From positions 304,470,998 to 304,534,997 of the forward strand of contig NC_090319.1 in the NCBI RefSeq assembly GCF_040869045.1: a stretch of 64,000 bases of DNA, in the 5' to 3' direction. The notes under the pieces were generated by a model that did not search any database, was not told the DNA's origin, and saw only the letters and a program-made list of their open reading frames with translations. Both the position numbers and the translations under genes were made by a program. The stretch is from Eurosta solidaginis. Taxonomy: Eukaryota; Arthropoda; Insecta; Diptera; Tephritidae. Positions 55,999 to 64,000 of the stretch are shown here, piece by piece. Numbering within the stretch: the first letter of the stretch is position 1; every line of letters starts with the position of its first letter.

Positions 55999-58084
55999 CT
56001 GAGTAAATTTTAATCACAATATTGTATGTATTGGCGTATGTATTTTGTGTTATAAACAAAATTTGTGTTGGTAGCGATGGCAACAAAACGAAGTTGGTTG
56101 TTAGTGGTGGAGCAGCATAATTAAATGCGTTACAAAGTTTGTGTAAAGAAAACAATCAAATAAAACGAACTCATCAAAAAATACATATGTATGTAAGTAT
56201 ATCATAAAATAACATAAGAGGTACATTTGTTATAAAATATTAAACTTTAGGCTATAGGTTTTATGTTGTTTGCAATGTGTGAAAAAACCAAATAAAATGC
56301 GTTGGCAATATACAAAATTTATGAATTGTGATTGCATGTGTATGCCTGTATATATATCTCTTGTATTACTTTAAGCACGTTTGCGACAAATAGGTACTTA
56401 ACGACACAACATTGTCATGGTAATTATATAAAACAATATATATGGGCGTAGCAAAAAATTTAGAAGGGGCGGTGTGTGGAGCTCAAACTAAAATATGGGA
56501 ATTAAAGGAGTTAAAATGTATAATGATTTACAGTATGTATGTATGTATGTACACATTTATTTACTATTTCATTTGAAAATAAAATAATTACATTAGGGTG
56601 GTCCTTAAAAAATTAATGTTTTTTTAGTCTTACTTATACAAAAGAATAAAAAAGACCGCAGTCCAAGGGCACTATTCTATTTAAAACGTTTGAGGTGTGT
56701 CATATTGGGCTGAAAGTTCGGCCTACTCTGGAATAATCGATTATCAAAATATGAAGACATACCTCAACTGCCTTTAAACGGAAATAAAATTTACGAGTGA
56801 AAACTTCAGCTAAGTTTTGTTGATTTATGCTAGGTATGCGAAAAATCATTATTGTTTGAGTCTTCATAGGGTAGTCTGAACTTTGATCCCAGTGCGGCAC
56901 ATATTAGACGTCTCCACTATAGCTTTATCGACTTTGGTTATTCTATCAAAACAAATAAATTCAAATCTGGACTTTAACCCTGCACGCCTTAACCATGTCC
57001 AATTGGGACCAGAGTTTTTATGTTACATCTGTGATAGTGATATTACCGTTTGAAAAGGTAGGACTGAACAATTTTTCTATATTTAGTTAATACAGATTTA
57101 TGTCTCAAAATCCTTTTTTTAACAGAAAATCTTGTGAAGTTTAGTGAATTTCCAAACTGTATATAGAACTTTTCAAATTTTTTAATAACAAATTTATTTT
57201 CACCAGCAGACTAACGATAATGCTGCCACACACCTTATGTAAGGTTAAACTATAAAAAATGGTGTGAGCTAATTTTACTCATTTATCTAGGAAGAAACCC
57301 TTATTTGGTTTGGTAATAAAAAGACGAAGACTTACTCCTAAGCAATGTCATGCTGAATAGAGAACCGGTGCATATTTCTGTTTGAAGTGCATAATACCGA
57401 AGAAGCTTCTAGTGCTCTCCACCTGGCCAGAATTTCATAAAAGACAGCCAGTGTACCATCTTTTCAGAGAGGCTCAGCATTTCTTATTTCCGCTGGACGG
57501 CAGTATAAGACAACCGAATTCCAGTTAGCCCTGTCCCCCACATTGAGCATCCGTGATTTAATTAGGACCAATTCGTGATTGTTTTCGACATCATTATGGT
57601 CACATTTGTTAATCCCGAAATGGCTTTGAAGATATTCCGAATTTATTCAAAGAACAATACTGAAAGATGTTATAGTGCTGCATTAAACCATTCTGGAATG
57701 GTTCTGAAGTGATTGCGAAAAAACATACGTCGATGTGATCCCAAAATTATTAATCGCGAAAAAATTCGAAATGGACCCAAGCAAATATATCCATACTAAT
57801 CACGAAACAATCACAAATTGTTCCAGAAACAGACCCTGGAGAATAAAAATCACAGATGAAAAACAGTGGGTCAAACTGTTTGGACGGTAAAGAAGCCTTT
57901 TTCCTGACAAAAAGAGCTAGGTTCCTGAAGAAAGATAAGATCGTGTGACTTCAGCACTGAGTTTTAAGGAGAGTTTCTATTTTGGAATTAAAAGGCCTGA
58001 CAGCTTTTCAAAGTCAGTGTTAGCAGGAGAAGGACTTACATAATGGAACGAATGATATTAAATTGAATAAATAAACCTTTAAAA

Positions 58085-58175
58085 TATTTTGTGTAAAATT
58101 TAGACAGTGCGACATCAGGACGGACTATACCTTGTAGATCTCCTCACTGCTTTTTCTCCCGAGATTGGGATTTGA
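58085..58175 (-). mobile_element. SINE type T2, decayed copy
   Basis: It shares 'tcaggacggac', 'tatacctt' and 'ctttttctcccgagattggg' with 6190-6260. On the minus strand it includes a B-box-like TTCAAATCCC. Confidence 0.55.
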
Positions 58176-59263
58176 AATCTACATTATCGTCCTATTAGCA
58201 AACAGACCCGACCAAAGCTACGTTTTGTTGTTGTAAAATTTTTTACCAATTGCATTCTGCTGTATATTTATGTACTTTTTACAGTTCATGCTTAGTATGA
58301 TTGCTCTTTAAAAAGCTCTGCATTGATATGCAGCAGAAGACAATTGGGAAAAATTGTGGACAACAACAAGACGTGGTTTTGGATGAGTTTCTAAACCTTC
58401 AAACCTCTGGATTTAAGAATAGTAATAATACCCAACTGATTAATACCCTCCAAAGCCCGCCCAACCGACGCGAGGAGCGCATCCGCATGACGCACAGATC
58501 TGTTTTTGCCGAATTGTTGATAGGCGGAGGTTTGTTAAGCGTTGAGATCTAATTTAAGTACACGAGTCAAGATAGAACCTAAATCAACTATTAAATCTAG
58601 ACAAATTGTCGCTTAAGTCGTTATTGTTTTACCATAGCTTCTCGCAGGTTTGTTCTAGAGCTTTGAACTTAAAACTAGGTAATGTGAATGATGAAAAGCT
58701 TACTACTAAAAAAATTTTATCGCTTAATTCCATTTGGCGATTATATCTTGATATATTGGGTTCAAAGTTTTACAAGGCTGATAGAAGACACTAATGTGGG
58801 AGAATGATATATATGAAGTGGAATAAGGTCTCAATGAAGCTAAATCTATGAATGTCATTATTCGGTATGTATTCCAAAGGGTTCAAAGAAAATATTTTAT
58901 TTCATTCTAGCTTCAAACAACTTATGTCATTATACAATCCAATACTTTTTTCAATATTCATATCAATTTCTACATTTGTTACTATACTCCTTATAAACCC
59001 TTCAAAGCCACGCCCAAATTATATTGCTTTTCATTAAAAAAACTAACTCATTTATAAAGTTATATTCGTCATTATATGTATGTAAGTAGTATATGTGGAT
59101 TGTGGATTAGTAAATATAGTGTAGCAAACAATTAAGATACTCCATTAAAAGCATACAACAATATTGAATAATAATTCACAGCATTCGAGAGAGATAACTA
59201 ACTACAGTAGAAAACAAAAAAATAGCAGTCAGTTTCATTCATCTTTTTTATTTTCGGTAATTT

Positions 59264-59630
59264 GCAGCCGCCGTGGTGTGAAGGTAACGTACTCCGCCAT
59301 CCACACCGAAGATTCTAGGTTCATGCCGCGGGAAAAGCAACATCAACATTTTAGAAACAAGTTTTTTAAATTAAAAGAAAACTGTTCCAAGCTGGGACGC
59401 CACTCGGTAGGTAGTGATTTGGCAAGCACTCCGAGTGTATTTCTGCCATGAAAAACTTTGAAAACTATGAAAACTCATCTGCCTTACAGATGCCGTTCGG
59501 AGTCGTCAGAAAACAAGTAGGTCCCGTCCCGCCAATTTGTAAGAAAAATTAAAAGGATCACGACGCAAATTGGAAGATAAGCTCGGCCTAAAATCTCTTC
59601 GGAGGTTATCGCGCCTCACATTTATTAATT
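59264..59630 (+). mobile_element. SINE type S, intron copy
   Basis: GCAGCCGCCGTGGTGTGAAGG, then the shared body ('gtgatttggcaagcactccg', 'ctcatctgccttacagatgc', 'tcttcggaggttatcgcgcc') and 'tcacatttatt' at its end. Confidence 0.88.
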
Positions 59631-60751
59631 TTTTTTTTATTTCTTACTTGCGAAAAGGCTTGCATGAATTTTTTAACTGAAACCAAACCAACCAATATAC
59701 AAAACATTTTCAAAAAAAATTCGAAAATTTCATAAAGGTTTACAAAATTTTCTTATTTTTTATCTAGAGTTTTCAAAAACTTTTTGGCAATGCAATTTTG
59801 CAGCCTAATCAATTTATCAATTTTGGTGTAGCAAAGGACTCCTTATAGGTCTCTCAAAATTGGCTTTTTTGACTAGTTTTTACTGGGATTATTTGAGATT
59901 ATCTTCAATGTAAAAAGTAAAATAATGTGCACTTTGTATGGCAGAAAATTTCAAAGACCTTAAAGAAAAAAAATTGTTCAAAATTAATGAAAATTTTGAG
60001 AGACTTATAACTTGCACTTTCATGGGCTAAAACTGATCGTTCTACAAAACGGCATACTTAAACATATTTAGAAAATTTTCGTAAAACATTATCAATTTTG
60101 GAAATTATTTCAAAAAAACGTTTTTGAGATTAGTTTAAAAAAACTCATAAAAGTTCTTTCTTGGAATATCGATTTTTATCAAATCTAATCAATAATATAA
60201 TATTGATTAGATTTTATAAAAATTGCCACTGCCATTTTCGTGTTCGCTGCTGTAGTTGTGTAAGAGCAGTTTTCTTACGAAAACTTTCAAACTTATCTGG
60301 ATTTAATGTAAAATCTGAATAGGCTATTTTTATTTTCATTTAAGTTATTTATAAAACATTTTTACTCTACAACAACCTGCTGAGTATGAGACCAAACCAA
60401 GTTTTTTGAAGACATCTAGACATATGGAAAAAAAAACTGATATCTCCGTAATGCGATTTTAGCCACCAAAAAATAGTTGAGCTTTAGGAATTCGAAATCG
60501 AACGTTTCATATCTTGATTTAAAATTAACGTAGTACAACAACAAAAACAATTTATTTCTTTTAAAGTTTATATGTAATTATCGCTCTCGATGCTCGTGTT
60601 TAGTTTGTATTGCAATAAGCGGAATAAATAAAATTTGATGTTTTATTGACAACGCCAAACAATATTCTTTTTTTCTTTTCTTAATTTGGAATAGGAAATT
60701 AGTACAAGAATGGCATATATATGTTTATTAAAAATATGAAATAATACTTAC

Positions 60752-60866
60752 TGGCTAAACAATCGAAGGACGACACAAATTATAACAAACATCAATGCCA
60801 TTCCTACCAGAACGCCAATCATTGCCGGATCAATGTATGTTTCTGGACCACGTTTATCGCCGCGTC
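60752..60866 (-). CDS. EB-module membrane protein, exon C (transmembrane)
   Basis: The acceptor aaataag and donor CA/gtaagt are clear. It reads GRGDKRGPETYIDPAMIGVL, then VGMALMFVIICVVLRLFS. The stretch AMIGVLVGMALMFVIICVVL is one transmembrane helix followed by Arg, which gives outside-N, inside-C topology. The exon starts and ends mid-codon (phases 1 and 2), matching exons B and D. Confidence 0.88.
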
Positions 60867-60944
60867 CTTATTTTGTAATATTTTCGAAATGTTTGTAATT
60901 TTATCATGTTTTGAGATGTTGTTAAAATTAAAATGTTTAGTTAC

Positions 60945-61085
60945 CCTTGCATTCGACTGTACCATCTTTGCCCCAAAACGGCTGCATTTCATAACGACAA
61001 GTACAACGGCCGTCCCGACATTCCGTTTGATAATGTTTTACCTCGCATTGTTCATTGAAGAAACATGACTCATTAACGGCAGCCT
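60945..61085 (-). CDS. EB-module membrane protein, exon B (second Cys-rich module)
   Basis: The acceptor ttttttag and donor AAGG/gtaact are clear. It encodes EAAVNESCFFNEQCEVKHYQ, TECRDGRCTCRYEMQPFWGK and then DGTVECKG: six cysteines with C-x5-C-x8-C-x4-C-x-C-x15-C spacing, like an EB/EGF-like extracellular module. Only 78 bp separate it from exon C. The phase is the same as exon A, so each module is one symmetrical exon. Confidence 0.87.
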
Positions 61086-61449
61086 CTAAAAAATTGTGAT
61101 TTGATTAATGTATACTTTTGAATCCCAAAGAAAACGTTGTCATTCAATCGCGTGCATTAACTTACTGTTATACCTATTTTAAATGACCCCTGCAGACTGG
61201 TCTAAAGTCCTTTTTAGATCTTAAGCCTTTTTCATCTTGTTTTGTCTGCTAAACGAGTTGTGGCTTCTTAATGTATACTTCCCGTTTCCCTTTGTAAAAG
61301 CAATTTAAGAGGTCAAGGGACATTAGAAATAATTATAGAGACTCTCCAAACATTGAACTGAGACCTTCTTAATACAATCTTCAATTTTACAGCTGACCTT
61401 TTGAAGCTTTTTATTTTGTCAATGGAGGTGAATCTTTGCCACCGAGAAA

Positions 61450-62460
61450 AGCCATCCCAAAATATCGAGTTCTTGTTTGGTGAGAAGCCACACAAAAAAG
61501 AATCGAAACTTAATGCTTTCGGGCAGCTTGGCGCAGGCCATACGGGCAAAGTAGTATAGCTTTATCAAATTCTGGAAGAAGATACTACTTAACTACGTGC
61601 ATGCGCTTCAAAGGGGCTCATGGAGCTGAATGCTTGGCATAGGAGAGCACGATACAGACGCTGCGATACAATTGTAGACCAATGGTTTCAAAAGCAATGG
61701 AGGAGATACAAAGGCTGCCAAATCACTGTAGTTTGTTTCAGTCTGAAGTGTCAGCCGTAACCGAAGCAGTATAAACACTGGAAGAAAATAACTTAAACTG
61801 CAAGCGCGTCAACCTTTACATTGACAGCCAAGCAGCAGTTATGGCAATAATCTCGACTAGCACAATATCTAAAAGTATGTAAGAATGTAAGCAATCCCTG
61901 GGCTGGAGCGAAGCGTACATCTATATTGGGTCCTTGGATATACGGAATGGGAATGAAAAAGCGGATGATCTAGCTAAAAGGGCGCACCCCTCGAAGCTTT
62001 TACCGCAGGCGTCCCATTAATGTTGGGCGAGATTAAAAGAAGGGAAAGGGATTAGAACAGGGAAAGCGGGGATCCAAGTGCGGATGTCTGTCAGGTCTTT
62101 GCAATCTTAGACGAACAAAGTTGCTCGTATCAATTAAAAGAGAGGACTGTACTCTCAAGACCTGTATTCTCAATGAGCACTGCCTTCTGGCGTTACATGC
62201 TTTTAAACTACGTCTAGCCAGTGATAGTAGATGCAGTGTTGGAAGAGGAAACGATCGAATAAGAGTTTTAGTCGTGCCCTGCGCTAGCAAGGCTTTGACT
62301 CCAGCTAAAAGGACTGATACAGCTATCAGATCTTGAAGTAGCAAGTGGCATAAGTCGCAAAATTTGCCAAGAGGATGAAGTTATTTTAAAACAGAGGTGC
62401 TGCTTTTTAATATGGGTTTTATGTTTGGCCGCCAAACAAACTTCGAGTAAGAGAATGGAC
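61450..62460 (+). pseudogene. LINE (family A/J group) RNase H and C-terminal relic in intron A-B
   Basis: The plus strand gives NHCSLFQSEVSAVTEAV, stop, then LYIDSQAAVMAI: RNase H with its D-S-Q motif. It then gives LNEHCLLALHAFKLRLASDS, comparable to the LTGHC C-terminal segment. Stops and frame changes are frequent. It is antisense to the EB gene and takes up about 1 kb of the 1.55-kb intron. Confidence 0.7.
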
Positions 62461-62636
62461 TCATTCAGTCTACGTGAGTTGCTTTCCGAACAGCCAGTCC
62501 AGCCTCACCATTACAGCATAAGTGATAGCAGTATGTAAATATTAAGCTAAACTTAATATTAGTGACATTAAATACTCCCAGCAAATGTTTTGCACAACAC
62601 TGTATACAAAAATCGTATAAAATAGTTTCAGCTAAC

Positions 62637-62789
62637 CTTTTCCACATTTATCGAAATGATTTGTAACTGGCAAGTCCTCGGTGCATTGGCAGGATTTCTT
62701 TTTTGCATCACAAATCGAACCAGGGAATCCACATTCCAATGTATTTTCACATTTGTCTCCAAATTTCTTTTGTCCTCGGCCGGCATAGT
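62637..62789 (-). CDS. EB-module membrane protein, exon A (first Cys-rich module)
   Basis: The acceptor ttatgtag and donor AAAG/gttagc are clear. It encodes DYAGRGQKKFGDKCENTLEC, GFPGSICDAKKKSCQCTEDL and PVTNHFDKCGK: six cysteines spaced C-x5-C-x6-C-x6-C-x-C-x12-C, as in EB modules of invertebrate secreted and receptor proteins. The first codon is split, so at least one upstream exon with the signal peptide must lie beyond 62789; none was recognised up to 64000. Together with B, C, D and E or F this predicts a small type I membrane protein. I do not know its name. Confidence 0.85.
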
Positions 62790-63707
62790 CTACATAATAA
62801 ATTAAATTTATTATTCATTTACTATACAAATATTAGTACTTGTATGTATGTTAATATACATACATAAGTGTTTATACCAATTAACCGATGCATACATATA
62901 TATGTATATGTTCGTATGATATATTGAAGTAAACAAATCGGAAAAATTGTTATATTTATAAGTCTTTGTCTTTTCAGCTCTTTACTTTACTATATACATA
63001 TGTATATGTAGCTATTTTTAGAGTATATACGCGAAAAACTACTAAAAATAACTGTTTGTAAGTGAGTGTGAACATTTATTTATGTCCTGTGTTTGTTGAA
63101 TTCATAGTTTTATACATACAACCGTTTTAAATTTCCATGTGTCTGCAATGAGGTGTGTCAATGAAGATAGTGAAATTGAGTGCACCACGTGGTATGAGCA
63201 ACATTTGGGGCTTTGACATTAAAATGCCGTTGCCACACCCTCAAGAACATAACAAATGTTTTTATAATACATCTCACAGGGATTATATGCACTTGTGCAT
63301 TTGGTTTCATCCACACAATGATGTATGTATTTGAATTGCATTGTTCACAGCGAGCGTTTCTTCTTCTTCTTCATATACAACCAAATGATGATGACATTTT
63401 GTGGGTTACATGCGGTCGCTTGGGCAAACAATGGCGTCAATTTTTATAATAGAAAAAAGTGCACAGCATCAGCATTTTTAAGAAAGCCAACACCAAGAAA
63501 AAATTGTGTCACACCCACACAAGCATACATATATTATAAATGTTTAAGAAAGCCGCATAAATACATGCAAAGAAACATATCTATGGCAGTTGGTTGAAGT
63601 AGCTTAAGTCAATATGTGGTGAAATGTTCCAGTTACGCTACGAATTAAGAAAAAGTTGAAAATACGTTGCATTGATTAAAATCACTAAGATACCAAAATA
63701 GAATTAT
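62790..63707 (-). other. Upstream intron sequence, nothing recognised
   Basis: AT-rich with TATATG/CATACA words. The plus-strand frames at 63213-63597 have no recognised motif. Confidence 0.45.
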
Positions 63708-64000
63708 CAAGTAAGGACGGGAATGTCTTCGGCTGTGCCGAAGACTTCATACCTTTCATGAATGGGGCTGAACAATAATCTTATTCCGTTCATAATCTCC
63801 AAATAATCGGATATATAAGATAAGAAATATATAGATGTACATACCGAAACGATTTTTAAGATAAATATAAAATAAAAAATGGCAAAAAACCCCTTTATCT
63901 GAACGATCGGTTGTATGGGATATATATTATATATAGCTCGGATCGAAATGATTTTTACAGGAAATCTTCTATGTTATTTAGAATAAATATCACAAAGTTT
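63708..64000 (-). mobile_element. H2 Helitron-like element, 3' end, cut by window edge
   Basis: On the minus strand it ends GGACGG-rich: CCGTCCTTACTTG, just after a perfect hairpin at 63725-63745 (nine-base stem GTCTTCGGC/GCCGAAGAC, three-base loop). Its body near 63875 runs 'ccattttttattttatattt' without a break, which is the empty site for the H1 inserted at 52781. Confidence 0.85.

Larger units (their letters stand above)
55999..60751 (-). other. Intron C-D (4753 bp) with SINE insertions
   Basis: It contains two recognised SINEs (listed separately) and a (GTAT) run at 56534-56551. 56590-58080 and 59640-60700 hold no matched repeats or exons. Confidence 0.7.

Overview
The window looks like nuclear DNA of a higher dipteran, most probably a tephritid fruit fly. 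It has short introns with GT...AG borders, an AT-rich background and dense transposon debris: non-LTR retrotransposons, tRNA-derived SINEs, foldback MITEs, a solo LTR and mini-me/DINE-like elements with GTCC microsatellites. The species is inferred from the repeat style and was not tested by any search. One 100-N assembly gap lies at 36366-36465. No prokaryotic signal (operons, CRISPR, rRNA) was seen.

Only two host genes are supported, both on the minus strand. The first is a complete three-exon gene for the mitochondrial cytochrome c oxidase assembly factor COX20 (exons 26236-26280, 25987-26174, 25803-25911; 113 residues). The second is the 3' part of a larger gene running from beyond the right edge of the window down to 42094. 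It encodes two cysteine-rich EB-like modules, one transmembrane helix and a Ser/Arg-rich cytoplasmic tail. Two terminal exons in the same splice phase (46953-47248 and 42094-42365) would give two different C-termini. I could not name this gene.

Region by region: 0.9-25.5 kb is a graveyard of nested elements on both strands. It holds an RNase H-bearing LINE (family A), mini-me/Helitron-like elements (H1), SINEs, a 220-bp palindromic hAT-type MITE, RTE/Jockey-like relics (R), and two inverted copies of a LINE with a 2A-like peptide and a PHD-like finger (family J, 13957-17945 plus and 19309-22482 minus). Several 3' tails of another CAACAA-tailed LINE (K) follow. COX20 sits at 25.8-26.3 kb just downstream of a MITE. 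From 27.4 to 42 kb the DNA is AT-rich and almost geneless, with two related foldback elements. From 42 to 63 kb the EB gene's exons are separated by introns carrying a solo LTR, SINEs, Helitron-like elements with an internal 130-bp satellite, and an antisense LINE fragment. From 63.7 kb to the edge a second H2 Helitron-like copy begins.

The best leads are: (1) Helitron-like elements inserted into other repeats, where an uninterrupted paralogue in the same window gives the empty site and shows no target duplication; (2) the alternative terminal exons of the EB gene; (3) the 2A-like and PHD modules of LINE J and its inverted pair; and (4) MITEs with exact 8-bp target duplications, one inside a tRNA-like SINE and its sister 141 bp upstream of COX20.
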